Source: Zoogloea sp. LCSB751 | GTDB taxonomy: Bacteria; Pseudomonadota; Gammaproteobacteria; Burkholderiales; Rhodocyclaceae | Length of the DNA stretch: 64,000 nucleotides | Assembly: GCF_002028455.1 (NCBI RefSeq) | Contig: NZ_MWUM01000010.1 | Location: 62,001 to 126,000, forward strand | Direction of reading: 5' to 3' | Shown here: in pieces, positions 9,956 through 22,471 of the stretch | How positions within the stretch are numbered: position 1 is the stretch's first letter | Layout of the letters: each line of letters begins with the position of its first letter | Made by a program: the position numbers and the translations under genes | Notes under the pieces: model-generated | Seen by the model: only the letters and a program-made list of their open reading frames with translations | Told to the model about the DNA's origin: nothing | Databases searched by the model: none

Positions 9956-12484
9956 ATGCCCAGCTCAATCCTTGCCCATTACCCCTATCGACCGGACAGT
10001 TACGACGAATTGTTCGGCGAGGATGGGGTGCGCCCGCACTGGCAGGACTTCCTCGACCACATCGACGAATCCAGCGCCGACACCCTGAAGGTGCGTGCCG
10101 CCCAGCTCTCCCGCGGCATCCAGCAGAACGGCGTCACCTACAACGTGTACGCCGACCCCCGCGGTGCCGACCGCCCGTGGTCGGTGGACCTGCTGCCGCT
10201 GATCCTGCCCGCCGACGAGTGGCGCGGCATCTCGGCCGCCATCACGCAGCGCGCCCGCCTGCTCAACGCCCTGCTCGGCGACCTCTACGGCGCCCAGACG
10301 ACGCTCTCCGAAGGCCTGCTGCCGCCGGAGCTGGTGTATGGCCACAAGGGTTTCCTGTGGCCGTGTTCGGGCCTCAAGCCGCCCGGCGGCGCCTACCTGC
10401 ACCTGTACGCCGCCGATCTGGCCCGTTCGCCGGACGGCCGCTGGTGGGTCATCGCCGACCGCACCCAGAGCCCGTCCGGTGCCGGCTACGCGCTGGAGAA
10501 CCGCCAGCTGGTGTCGCGGGCCTTCCCCGACCTGTTCCGCGACATGCAGGTGCGCAGCCTGTCGGGTTTTTTCCGCGGCCTGCAGCGCAGCCTGGCCAGC
10601 CAGGCGCCGACCGACGGGGAGCCGCCGCTGACGGTGCTGCTGACGCCGGGCCCTTTCAACGAAACCTATTTCGAGCACGTTTACCTGGCCCGCAACATGG
10701 GTTTCCCGCTGGTCGAGGGGCAGGATCTGACGGTCCGCAACGACACGGTCTTCCTGAAGACGGTGTCCGGCCTCAAGCGGGTGCATGCGATCCTGCGTCG
10801 CCTCGATGACGACTTCTGCGATCCGGTCGAGCTGCGCGCCGACTCGGCCCTCGGCGTGCCCGGCCTGCTCGGCGCGGTGCGTGCCGGCAAGGTGCTGGTG
10901 GCCAACGCGCTGGGCAGCGGCCTGCTCGAATCGGCGGCGCTGCCGGGCTTCCTGCCGGGCATCTGCCGCCACCTGCTCGGCGAGGAGCTGGCCATGCCGT
11001 CGGTGGCCACCTGGTGGTGCGGCGAGGCGCCGGCCCGCAAGGAGGTGCTGGAGAACTTGCGCAGCCTGGTCATCAAGCCGACCTTTCCGGGGGGCGGCAA
11101 CGAGATCATCTTCGGCGACCAGCTCGCCGAGGACCAGTTCGACGAGGTCGCCCGGCGCATCGAGGCCGAACCGTCGGCCTTCGTCGCCCAGGAACTGGTC
11201 AAGCTGTCCCGTGCGCCGGCCTGGGGTGGCGGCCAGCGTCGCAAGCTGCTGACCCGCTCGATGGGCCTGCGGGTCTATGCGGCGATCACGCCGGAAGGCT
11301 ACAGCGTGCTGCCCGGCGGCCTGGCGCGCATCGCCGGGGTGGACAACACGCGCATCCTGACCATGCAGAAGGGCGGCAGCAGCAAGGACACCTGGGTGCT
11401 GTCCGATGGCCCGCTGGCCAGCTTCAGCCTGCTCAACAACAACATCCGCGTCAGTGACCTGATCGAGGAAACCGGCGCCCTGTCGTCGCGCCTGGCCGAG
11501 AACCTGTTCTGGTTCGGGCGCTATGGCGAGCGCTGCGATTCCGTCGCCCGCCTGGCCCGCCTGGCCTTGTTGCGGCTGTCGGAAGGACGGCGCTCGGAGC
11601 GCGTCGGGGCACTGACGATGATGCTCGAACTGGCGGAGGGCGCCGGCCTGGTGGAGTCCCGGGTGACCAAGCTGCCGATCGCCAAGGCCGAGCTGGACCT
11701 GTTCCGCGCGGTGCTCGACCGCCGCTCCGACAGCGGCCTGGCGGCCAACCTGCAACGCCTGACCTGGTGCGCCACCCAGGCCCGCGAGCACCTCTCCCTC
11801 GACCACTGGCACGCCCTCAAGCGCCTGTCCGCGGAGCTGGAAGATGCCCGCGCCAGCGTCAGCGACGTGTCGGCGCTGCTCGAATTCCTCGACGGTGCGC
11901 TGACCACCTTCGTGTCCCTGTCCGGTTTTGCGATGGACAACATGACCCGCGATACCGGCTGGCGTCTGCACATCGTGGGCCGCCGCGTCGAGCGCCTCGA
12001 CAACCTGGCCCGCAGCCTGGCCCGCTTCCTGCGCAGCTATGGCGACATCAACGGCCCGCTGCAGCGGGAGCTGGCGGTGGAGGCCCTGCTCGAGCTGTGC
12101 GACTCGATCATTACCTACCGCACCCGCTATCGCGCCCAGCCCGAGCTGTTACCGGCCTTGCACATGCTGACGACCGACGATGGCAACCCCCACTCGCTGG
12201 CCTTCCAGGTGCGCATGCTCGGCAATTACCTGGCCCGCTTCGAGGCCGAAGAGAAGGTGGACCTCGGCGTGGTCGAACTGGAGGCCTGCTTCGCAGCGAT
12301 CCGTACTTTCCCTTGGGGGCGCCTGGAGGCGGTTTGTCCGGCCCTCGAGCGGGTAGACGCCAGCCGGCAGCTGGCCGACCTCTTCGACCGCCTGGGCGCC
12401 GCCGGCCGTACGCTGTCCGATCGCCTGGCGATGCGTTTCTTCAGCCACGTCGGCCAGACCGGCCAGGCCACCTTTGCCGCCTGA
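9956..12484 (+). CDS. Circularly permuted ATP-grasp protein fused to alpha-E domain
   Basis: An 842-residue protein with two fused domains that are separate genes in many bacteria. Residues 1 to about 490 are the circularly permuted ATP-grasp type 2 domain (former DUF404/DUF407), with GVTYNVYADPRG, TPGPFNETYFEH, NDTVFLKTVSGLKRVHAILRR and the lysine/glycine-rich VIKPTFPGGGNEIIFG. From about 505 (SRLAENLFWFGRYGERC) to the end is the helical alpha-E (DUF403) domain. ATP-grasp enzymes form carboxylate-amine bonds with ATP; this subfamily is predicted to act in peptide ligation with neighbouring transglutaminases. It is followed after 7 bp by a second transglutaminase, so the two are co-transcribed. 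Confidence 0.92.
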   Translation: MPSSILAHYPYRPDSYDELFGEDGVRPHWQDFLDHIDESSADTLKVRAAQLSRGIQQNGVTYNVYADPRGADRPWSVDLLPLILPADEWRGISAAITQRARLLNALLGDLYGAQTTLSEGLLPPELVYGHKGFLWPCSGLKPPGGAYLHLYAADLARSPDGRWWVIADRTQSPSGAGYALENRQLVSRAFPDLFRDMQVRSLSGFFRGLQRSLASQAPTDGEPPLTVLLTPGPFNETYFEHVYLARNMGFPLVEGQDLTVRNDTVFLKTVSGLKRVHAILRRLDDDFCDPVELRADSALGVPGLLGAVRAGKVLVANALGSGLLESAALPGFLPGICRHLLGEELAMPSVATWWCGEAPARKEVLENLRSLVIKPTFPGGGNEIIFGDQLAEDQFDEVARRIEAEPSAFVAQELVKLSRAPAWGGGQRRKLLTRSMGLRVYAAITPEGYSVLPGGLARIAGVDNTRILTMQKGGSSKDTWVLSDGPLASFSLLNNNIRVSDLIEETGALSSRLAENLFWFGRYGERCDSVARLARLALLRLSEGRRSERVGALTMMLELAEGAGLVESRVTKLPIAKAELDLFRAVLDRRSDSGLAANLQRLTWCATQAREHLSLDHWHALKRLSAELEDARASVSDVSALLEFLDGALTTFVSLSGFAMDNMTRDTGWRLHIVGRRVERLDNLARSLARFLRSYGDINGPLQRELAVEALLELCDSIITYRTRYRAQPELLPALHMLTTDDGNPHSLAFQVRMLGNYLARFEAEEKVDLGVVELEACFAAIRTFPWGRLEAVCPALERVDASRQLADLFDRLGAAGRTLSDRLAMRFFSHVGQTGQATFAA

Positions 12485-12491
12485 AGGCCCC

Positions 12492-13409
12492 ATGACCCGC
12501 TCCGCCGCCTACACCATCCTGCACGAAACCGACTACGCTCCCTGCGGCGTGCCGGTGTCCCTGTCCCAGCATCTGCTGCACCTGATTCCCCGCGAGCTGC
12601 CGTGGCAGAGCCGCGAGTCCGGGCGCATTGTCGTCGAGCCGGATCTGGGCTACCTCAGCGAGGGCGAGGACGCCTTCGGCAATCCGGTGGCCTGGCTGTC
12701 CCTCGACACGCCCCACGACGGCCTGCTGGTGCGCGCCGAAAGCCACGTCACGGTGATGAGCCGGGAGCTGCCCAAGCCCGAGGACTCGCCGCCCTGGGAA
12801 ACCGTGCGTGACAGCCTGCGCTACTACCCGAAGCCGCGTAGCGCGGACTCCCTCGATGCGTTGCGCTATCTCTACACCTCGCCGCGGGTGCCCTGCAGTG
12901 CCGCACTGGCGGCCTTCGCCGGCCAGGCCTTTGCGCCCGGCGTGCCGCTGCTGGTCGGCGCCAGGGCGCTGATGGCGCTGATCTTCAAGACCTTCACCTT
13001 CGATGCCAAGGCCACCGAGGTGAATACCCCGGTCCACGAGGTGCTGCAGCGCAAACGCGGCGTGTGCCAGGACTTTGCCCACCTGATGATCGCCGCGCTG
13101 CGCTCCATCGGCCTGCCGGCCCGCTACATGTCGGGCTATCTGCTCACCGATCCGCCGCCGGGCAAGCCGCGCCTGATCGGTGCCGATGCCTCCCATGCCT
13201 GGGTGGCGGTGTGGTGTCCGAAGAACGGCTGGGTCGAGTACGACCCGACCAACGGCATCCAGCCCGACCTGCGCCACGTGACCCTCGGCTGGGGGCGCGA
13301 CTTCCAGGACGTCTCGCCGCTGCGCGGGGTGATCCTCGGCGGCCTGGCCCAGGCGCCGGACGTGCGTGTCACCGTGATGCCGGACGCCGAGCGGGGCGAA
13401 CCGGCCTGA
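12492..13409 (+). CDS. Transglutaminase-like cysteine peptidase family protein
   Basis: A 305-residue protein with an N-terminal beta domain (residues 1-90) and a transglutaminase core. The catalytic triad is visible as Cys192 (KRGVCQDFAHL), His235 (ASHAWVAVW) and Asp251 (YDPTNG). It begins 7 bp after the ATP-grasp/alpha-E gene; an in-frame upstream Met would overlap that gene. Members may hydrolyse or transfer amide bonds. With its two upstream neighbours it forms a three-gene set that occurs widely in proteobacteria and whose product is not characterised. Confidence 0.92.
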   Translation: MTRSAAYTILHETDYAPCGVPVSLSQHLLHLIPRELPWQSRESGRIVVEPDLGYLSEGEDAFGNPVAWLSLDTPHDGLLVRAESHVTVMSRELPKPEDSPPWETVRDSLRYYPKPRSADSLDALRYLYTSPRVPCSAALAAFAGQAFAPGVPLLVGARALMALIFKTFTFDAKATEVNTPVHEVLQRKRGVCQDFAHLMIAALRSIGLPARYMSGYLLTDPPPGKPRLIGADASHAWVAVWCPKNGWVEYDPTNGIQPDLRHVTLGWGRDFQDVSPLRGVILGGLAQAPDVRVTVMPDAERGEPA

Positions 13410-13460
13410 TGCCGGTGCCGGCGGAGCGCCGCCGGCTGTACCGCAGTCATGTCGGGCTGG

Positions 13461-13480
13461 CGGGCGAATGAATTCGCCCG
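13461..13480. repeat. REP-like palindrome, single unit
   Basis: CGGGCGAAT-GA-ATTCGCCCG, a 9-bp inverted repeat with a 2-nt loop. The same core occurs twice more as an inverted pair at 37520-37582, so it is a dispersed repeat and not a local terminator, although it also sits at the end of the transglutaminase gene. Confidence 0.75.
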
Positions 13481-13542
13481 CACGGGGAGCCATGGCTTCC
13501 GCTACGATATGACAAATAACGCGCCTGACGAGGGCCCTGGTC

Positions 13543-14551
13543 GTGGACGCACTGAATCCGGATCCCGCCGATCCCATGCAACGGCTGTTGGTCGTCGATG
13601 ACGACCCCAGCATGGTGCGCCTGCTGAGCCGCCTGCTGGCAGGAATGGCGCGCATCCATTTCGCCACCAGCGGGGAGGACGCGTTGCTGCAGATCCGCCA
13701 GAACCCGCCGGATCTGGTGCTGCTGGATGCCGAGATGCCCGGCCTGGGCGGCTACGAAACCTGTCGCCAGCTCAAGGCCGATCCGGCGCTGGTCCATGTG
13801 CCGGTGATCTTCGTCACCGCCCACACCGACACCGCCTCGGAAACCCACGCCCTCACCATCGGCGCGGTGGATTTCATCCCCAAGCCGCTCAATCCGCCGG
13901 TGGTCCAGGCGCGGGTCCGCACCCACCTGGCCCTCAAGCGCCAGAGCGATGTGTTGCGCCGCCTGACCGCCACCGACGCGTTGACCGGCATCGCCAACCG
14001 GCGCGCCTTCGACGACGGCCTGCAGCTGGAATGGCGGCGTGCACTGCGCAGCCATGCCCCGCTGTCGCTGCTGATGGTGGACGTGGATTACTTCAAGCGC
14101 TTCAACGACACCTACGGGCACCCGGCCGGCGATGCCTGCCTGCGCGCGGTCGCCCGCGTGCTGGCGCAGACGGCCCGGCGGGCTGGCGATCTGGTGGCCC
14201 GCTACGGGGGCGAGGAGTTCGCGTTGTTCCTGCCGGCCACCAACGCCTTCGATGCCTTCCGCCTGGGCGAGAGCCTCTGTCAGGGCGTGGCGGCGCTGGG
14301 GATTCCCCATGCCGCGTCGTCGGCGGCGGCGCATGTCACCGTCAGCGTTGGCGTTGCCACGCTGGTCCTGCCCTGCGATGGCGCGGAGCCGCCCCGCGCG
14401 GCCTGCCACGACTGTGATCAGGCGCCCCACTGCCTGGCTGCGCCGGAGGCGCTGCTGGCCCTCGCCGACGAAGCTCTGTACGCGGCCAAGGCCGACGGTC
14501 GGGCGCGGGTGGTGGACCGGGTCGGAATCGTCGGGCAGGGATACGAGGCCG

Positions 14552-14559
<8 letters not shown>
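13543..14559 (+). CDS. Response regulator with GGDEF diguanylate cyclase output
   Basis: A 338-residue two-domain protein. The receiver (about residues 12-130) has the acidic pair in LLVVDDDPS, phospho-acceptor Asp in LVLLDAEMPG and Lys in FIPKPLNPP. The GGDEF domain (about 145-330) carries the active GGEEF motif, preceded by an RxxD inhibitory I-site (RAGD) at the usual 5-residue spacing. It should make cyclic di-GMP with product feedback. A CxxC-type cluster near the end (CHDCDQAPHC) interrupts the domain and could bind metal. GTG start at 13543; ATG at 13576 is an alternative. The stop overlaps the following histidine kinase by 8 bp, so the two form a signalling pair. Confidence 0.92.
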
Positions 14560-18331
<3,772 letters not shown>

Positions 18332-18352
18332 CGCGAAGGTGGAGACCGCGTC

Positions 18353-18616
18353 TTATCCTGAGTTCCGCCCCAGTAGCGCTTCGGACAGCCCCCGCATCTC
18401 CTCGGCGATCATGAAGCAGGCCCACAGGTAATTGTCCTGGAGTGTGGGGTTCAGGCGGCGGAAGGCGTCGCCCGAGTCGCCGAAGGTTCGCGCAAGCAGT
18501 GCCTGGAGCTGCATCTGCCGGGCGGAGAGCTGATCGACGAGGGCCATGGCGTCGACATCGTCGTTGAGCAGATAGAGCGGATCGGTTGTTGCGGGGAAAC
18601 TCATCGGGGTGCTCAT
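18353..18616 (-). CDS. Small protein of unknown function (87 aa)
   Basis: I do not recognise the family. The 87-residue acidic-helical protein starts MSTPMSFPATTDPLYLL and contains an amphipathic stretch ending in LQDNYLWACFMIAEEMRGL. There is no signal peptide. Its ATG overlaps by 4 bp (ATGA) the stop of a longer upstream ORF on the same strand, so the two may be translationally coupled. It converges on the histidine kinase gene, whose stop is 21 bp away. Confidence 0.6.
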   Translation of the reverse strand: MSTPMSFPATTDPLYLLNDDVDAMALVDQLSARQMQLQALLARTFGDSGDAFRRLNPTLQDNYLWACFMIAEEMRGLSEALLGRNSG

Positions 18617-18948
18617 ACGGCACTCCTTCCGGTGGCGGTCGGCGGCTGTGTCGTCAGGACAGCAATGGCAGGTTGGCAGGCGCAATGAGACGTGGCTCGG
18701 ACAACTCGGTCCGGTGTGAAGCGGTGCATGAAGGTGGCTCCTATGTCGGCGGTCTGAATCTCCGCAACCCACTTCTCACGGTGGGCGGCGGAACCGTGCG
18801 GGGGTGAGAAACCGGGACATAGGAACCGGCCAGCCTCGCGGCTGCCCCGCACGGACCGCCATTGAATGGGCGTAGCCATGCACCGAAATGAGAGGACCGC
18901 GTATAACGCAGCCTGATCGTATCGGCCTATGTCATTCCGGGTTCTCAC
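18613..18948 (-). CDS. Putative leader ORF coupled to the downstream small protein
   Basis: An open frame of 111 codons from GTG at 18948 (or ATG at 18879). It ends in TGA overlapping the ATG of the 87-residue gene. The product is unusual: Cys- and His-containing, with PGFSPPHGSAAHREKWVAE and ADIGATFMHRFT. The underlying DNA is built of three related segments in alternating orientation, each with GTGAGAA and GACATAGG blocks. It could be a real small protein, a translated leader, or a structured RNA or repeat that happens to be open. I recognise no domain. Confidence 0.4.
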   Translation of the reverse strand: MRTRNDIGRYDQAALYAVLSFRCMATPIQWRSVRGSREAGRFLCPGFSPPHGSAAHREKWVAEIQTADIGATFMHRFTPDRVVRATSHCACQPAIAVLTTQPPTATGRSAV

Positions 18949-19183
18949 ACCCGGTCACCGTTGTTTGAGTGACGAGCGGAGTATCGGCTCGGGCTGCGGC
19001 GGGGGTCAAGGTCTTCGATCGGTCTCTTAGAAAGAAATTAGGGATGTCCGATTCCGGCGCATCAGAAATGTCCGTAGCGCCGGAATTCCGTCACACATTT
19101 CCTGCGCTTTGTGCCACTGGGCCATGCCCGATGTGGGGTGGCATCATCCGTTTTGGATATAACGAATGGCTTATTGAGCTCGG
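18617..19183. other. 567-bp region between small-protein unit and NYN gene
   Basis: The left 330 bp is the leader ORF with alternating repeats described separately. The remaining part, 18949-19183, becomes AT-richer toward the right and presumably holds the promoter of the NYN gene at 19184. An open frame at 18969-19187 (72 codons) has no support. No tRNA or terminator was seen. Confidence 0.5.
18798..18955. repeat. Inverted pair of GTGAGAA...GACATAGG blocks
   Basis: On the plus strand, GGGGGTGAGAAACCGGGACATAGG at about 18800-18823 is matched, with small gaps, by the reverse complement of 18924-18955 (GGCCTATGTCATTCCGGGTT, then CTCACACCCGG). A third copy, split by an insertion, lies at about 18730-18785 (CCTATGTC to TTCTCAC). 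These could pair into a long stem in either RNA strand. Confidence 0.55.
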
Positions 19184-20311
19184 ATGAAGCACGACCTTCC
19201 TGCTTTTGCGGTACTCATTGATGCTGACAACGTCCGCTTAGACAGTATCTCGCCGATTCTCGAAGAAATTACGCGACATGGTCGTGTGACTGTACGGCGG
19301 ATCTATGGCGACTTCACCACGTCAAATCTGGCTGGTTGGCGTAACAAGCTTGCAGACCATGCGATTCAGCCCATTCAGCAATACCGCAATACGGTCGGCA
19401 AGAATGCCAGCGATAGTGCGCTGATCATCGATGCGATGGATCTGTTGCATTCCCGGCGTTTCGAAGGCTTTTGTCTTGTCAGCAGTGACAGCGACTTTAC
19501 CCGGCTGGCCACGCGTATTCGCGAGGATGGTTTGACCGTTTTTGGCTTTGGCGAAAAGAAGGCGCCAAAAGCTTTCGTCAACGCCTGCGATCGTTATATC
19601 TATGTGGAAAACCTGACGACTTCCCCACCGAATGGCGGCAATGAAGAGGTCGCAACTCCTGTTGTCGTGGAGGTGCGTACGCCTGATCTCGTGGAGGACT
19701 TGCCGACTGATGCGGAAGTGCTTCCCATTGAGGAGCCGATCGTCAGCGTAGAAAAGGTTCCGCCTGAACCCGCGATCAAAACGGAGTCTCCAAAAGTCAA
19801 TTTCAGGCCGCCCTCTCTGGCGATGCATGTCCTGCTGCGAGCCTATACAAACGTGGCGGACGAGCAGGGGTGGGCGATGCTCGGCCAATTATCTTCCTAT
19901 ATCCATGCCAATCATTCGGACTTCGACCCCCGGAGTTATGGCTGTGCGAAATTCATCGAGCTACTCCAGAAGACTGAGGCCTTCGATATCGAATTGCGCT
20001 CGCATAAGAACGGACAAGTTTATTTCTGCCGGCCGAAGAATTTCATCCCGCAAAAGATGCAGGCAATGGCTGGAAAGCCGGTCAAGGCATCGGCCTATAG
20101 CGAGGCGCTGCTCAAGGCTGTTACTGCGGCAACCAGTGCCAATGGTTGGGCACCGGTCAGTACTATCGGACAAAAGCTGAAAACCCTGGGTCGAACAGTG
20201 AAGGAGTCGGGACGCTCGACCCTGACCGATGCCTTGAAGGCGACGGGACTGTTCGAAATGCAGGGAACGGGTGCCGCCCGATATTTCCGGGTCAAGCGAA
20301 ATGGCAAATGA
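19184..20311 (+). CDS. NYN-domain (LabA-type) ribonuclease-like protein with two OST-HTH/LOTUS domains
   Basis: A 375-residue cytoplasmic protein. Residues 5-150 are a PIN-like NYN domain with acidic residues of the active site visible in VLIDADNV, DSALIIDAMDLL and VSSDSDFTRLA. After an acidic linker (about 150-205) come two OST-HTH/LOTUS winged-helix modules (about 212-290 and 303-370). The second contains YSEALLKAV and GWAPVSTIGQKLK. Such proteins are thought to bind and perhaps cleave RNA. Base composition is clearly less GC-rich than the neighbours and codon use is more relaxed, suggesting horizontal acquisition. No partner gene is obvious. Confidence 0.9.
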   Translation: MKHDLPAFAVLIDADNVRLDSISPILEEITRHGRVTVRRIYGDFTTSNLAGWRNKLADHAIQPIQQYRNTVGKNASDSALIIDAMDLLHSRRFEGFCLVSSDSDFTRLATRIREDGLTVFGFGEKKAPKAFVNACDRYIYVENLTTSPPNGGNEEVATPVVVEVRTPDLVEDLPTDAEVLPIEEPIVSVEKVPPEPAIKTESPKVNFRPPSLAMHVLLRAYTNVADEQGWAMLGQLSSYIHANHSDFDPRSYGCAKFIELLQKTEAFDIELRSHKNGQVYFCRPKNFIPQKMQAMAGKPVKASAYSEALLKAVTAATSANGWAPVSTIGQKLKTLGRTVKESGRSTLTDALKATGLFEMQGTGAARYFRVKRNGK

Positions 20312-20422
20312 GCTGAACGGCACCGTACCGCTGACGCTGGCGGATGCATTCGGCAAGCCGCTCCCCCGCGTCCGCGGGAAGTGTCCCGCCAGTACGGAAA
20401 TATTCTTTCGGAATGGTGTGCA

Positions 20423-20950
20423 TCACGGGGAACGGCTGTCCGGGTCGTCTTTCCATTCCCTGAACCACGCCGTCAGTGCCCGGCTCTCGCCGAGCCCGGA
20501 AAGGCGCTGGTCGATGGCATCGTGGTTGCCCCACACCACATCGTCGAGTGCACCGTCCGCGACGCGGGTTTCGATGTCGTGGCAGTACAGGCCCTTGTTC
20601 CGTTGCACGTAGAAGCCGTAGGTCCGGCAGGCCACCGGGCGATGGGCGTAGACGAGGCAGGCGTCGGTGGCCGGGTCGAGCAGTGGGCAGGTGACGGGGC
20701 GCGGCGGGTGCTCGCCGAGGGCGGCCATCGCTGTGGCGATGCGCTGCAGGCGTTCGGCCGGCAGCGCGGCGAGGCCTTCCTGCAGCAGCGTCCATTCGGC
20801 GGCGGTCAGTTGCGGTACGTCGGCGAGGCGCCGGCAGCAGGTGGCGCAGCCCTTGGCGCACAGCCAGTCGGGGTGATCGGTGCGGATGCCGGCGACGCGG
20901 GTGTCGATGTCGGTATGGAGCTGGACGAGGGCAGGGCGGTCGGCGGACAT
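20423..20950 (-). CDS. YkgJ-family cysteine cluster protein
   Basis: A 175-residue protein with a CxxxCxxCC cluster near residue 33 (CAKGCATCC), a CPLLD motif, and YAHRPVACRTYG further on. This is the YkgJ/UPF0153 arrangement thought to bind zinc or an iron-sulfur cluster. Start chosen at MSADRPALVQLH, where homology begins; the open frame extends upstream to 21007. Function is unknown. It lies downstream of the efflux operon on the same strand but behind a strong terminator, so it is transcribed separately. Confidence 0.85.
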   Translation of the reverse strand: MSADRPALVQLHTDIDTRVAGIRTDHPDWLCAKGCATCCRRLADVPQLTAAEWTLLQEGLAALPAERLQRIATAMAALGEHPPRPVTCPLLDPATDACLVYAHRPVACRTYGFYVQRNKGLYCHDIETRVADGALDDVVWGNHDAIDQRLSGLGESRALTAWFREWKDDPDSRSP

Positions 20951-21008
20951 GGGCTGGACGGGTGTCGGTAGCGGGACGCCATTTTTGCACAGGCCCTCGC
21001 GGTGCAAA

Positions 21009-21042
21009 CGAAAAGGCCAGGGCGTCGGCCCTGGCCTTTTCG
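21009..21042. terminator. Strong hairpin terminator after the efflux operon
   Basis: CGAAAAGGCCAGGG and its exact reverse complement, separated by 6 nt (14-bp stem). The A-run on one side and T-run on the other make it a bidirectional Rho-independent terminator. It ends the minus-strand RND operon 22 bp after the outer-membrane gene stop. Confidence 0.85.
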
Positions 21043-21064
21043 TCGTGCGCTGTGGCCTTGCCGC

Positions 21065-22471
21065 TCAGCCGGCCTTCCAGCCGCCGCCGAGGGCCTTGAA
21101 CAGGTCCACCGTCGAGCTGAGGCGGGCCTGGCGGTTCTGCACCCAGGCCAGCGTGGCGTCGTTGGCGGTGCGCTGGGCGACCAGTACGTCGAGGTAGGCG
21201 GAATAGCCGTGCTCGTAGCGGGTCTGGGCCAGCTGCAGGGCGCGCTTGGCGGCGTCCATCGCCTTGCCGTAGGCGTCTTCGGCTTCGCCGTTCTGGCGCA
21301 CGCTGACCAGCGCGTCGTTCACTTCGCGGAAGGCCGTCTGCACGGCCTTGCGATAGCTCTCGAGGCTCTGCTTCTGCTGGGCGCTGACCTGGTCCACCTG
21401 GGCGCGCAGGCGGCCGCCTTCGAAGATCGGCTGGGTCAGGCCGGCGCCGAGGGACCACACCGTGGCCGGTGCGTCGAACAGCTTGGAGAGGTCCGCGCTT
21501 TCGCGGCCGAAGCTGCCGGTGAGGGTGATGCTCGGGAACAGCGCGGCCTTGGCGACGCCGATCCTGGCATTGGCGGCGATCAGCGCGGTTTCCGCCTGGC
21601 GCACGTCGGGGCGGGCTTCCAGCAGCGCGGACGGCAGGCCGGCCGGCGGCACCGGCGGCAGCGGCAGGCTGCGCAGGTCGCCGGCGGCGACCTTCAGGCC
21701 GGGCTGGCCGACCAGTAGGCCGAGCAGGTTCTCGGCGAGGGCGCGGCTCTTGTCGAGCTGCAGCTGCACGGCGGTGTAGCTGGCCAGCGCGCCTTCGGCC
21801 TGTTCCACGTCGAGGCGCGAGGCGATGCCGCCGCTGAAGCGGCTGCGGGTCAGCTCGGTGCTGCGCTGCTGGGCGGCGAGGGAGTCGCGGGTGACCAGCA
21901 GCTGGGCATCGATGGCGCGCAGGTTGAGGTAGGCCTGCACCACCGCGGCGGACAGGCTGAGGGACACCGTGTCGCTGGCGTAGCGGGTGCCCAGCGCCTG
22001 GGCGCGGGCGGCTTCGGAGGCGCGGCGCAGCTTGCCCCACACGTCCAGCTCGAAGGAGGTGGACAGGCCAAGCTTGTTGACCGTGCGGGTCAGGTTCTTC
22101 GGCGGGTTGGTGTTGGGCAGCACGGTGCGGCTGCGGGTGCTCGACGCGTTGCCGTCCACCTGGGGCAGCAGCGCGGCGTCCACCTGGGCCAGCACCGCGT
22201 CGGCTTCCTCGATGCGGGCGGCGGCGAGGCGGGCGTCGGGGCTGCTGGCCAGGGCCTGCTTGACCAGCGCGTCGAGCTGGCCGTCGCCGAACAGGCTCCA
22301 CCAGTTGCTTTCCACGCCGGGGCTCTGGGCCAGCGGGGCGGCGGCGGTGTAGGCCTCGGGCAGCGCGACGGCGGCGTCGGGGCGCGCGTAGTCGGGGCCG
22401 AGGGCACAGCCGCCGAGGGCGAGGGCCAGCGCCAGCAGGGGCGGAAGGCCGGTCAGTCGGGGGCGGTTCAT
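21065..22471 (-). CDS. RND efflux outer-membrane lipoprotein, OprM/NodT family
   Basis: A 468-residue TolC-like channel. The lipobox LGGC (Cys about residue 22, then ALGPDYARP) is typical of OprM-type factors. Two outer-membrane efflux domains follow, with SFELDVWGKLRRASEAARA in the first and VWSLGAGLTQPIFEGGRL in the second. It is the last gene of the operon, and its ATG overlaps the RND pump stop by 4 bp. The ORF is open far upstream into the pump gene, but signal and lipobox fix the start at 22471. Confidence 0.95.
   Translation of the reverse strand: MNRPRLTGLPPLLALALALGGCALGPDYARPDAAVALPEAYTAAAPLAQSPGVESNWWSLFGDGQLDALVKQALASSPDARLAAARIEEADAVLAQVDAALLPQVDGNASSTRSRTVLPNTNPPKNLTRTVNKLGLSTSFELDVWGKLRRASEAARAQALGTRYASDTVSLSLSAAVVQAYLNLRAIDAQLLVTRDSLAAQQRSTELTRSRFSGGIASRLDVEQAEGALASYTAVQLQLDKSRALAENLLGLLVGQPGLKVAAGDLRSLPLPPVPPAGLPSALLEARPDVRQAETALIAANARIGVAKAALFPSITLTGSFGRESADLSKLFDAPATVWSLGAGLTQPIFEGGRLRAQVDQVSAQQKQSLESYRKAVQTAFREVNDALVSVRQNGEAEDAYGKAMDAAKRALQLAQTRYEHGYSAYLDVLVAQRTANDATLAWVQNRQARLSSTVDLFKALGGGWKAG

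Noticed and set aside
18969-19187. 72-codon plus-strand frame before the NYN gene
   Set aside because: No ribosome site or recognisable feature, and it overlaps the NYN start; the region is more likely a promoter.
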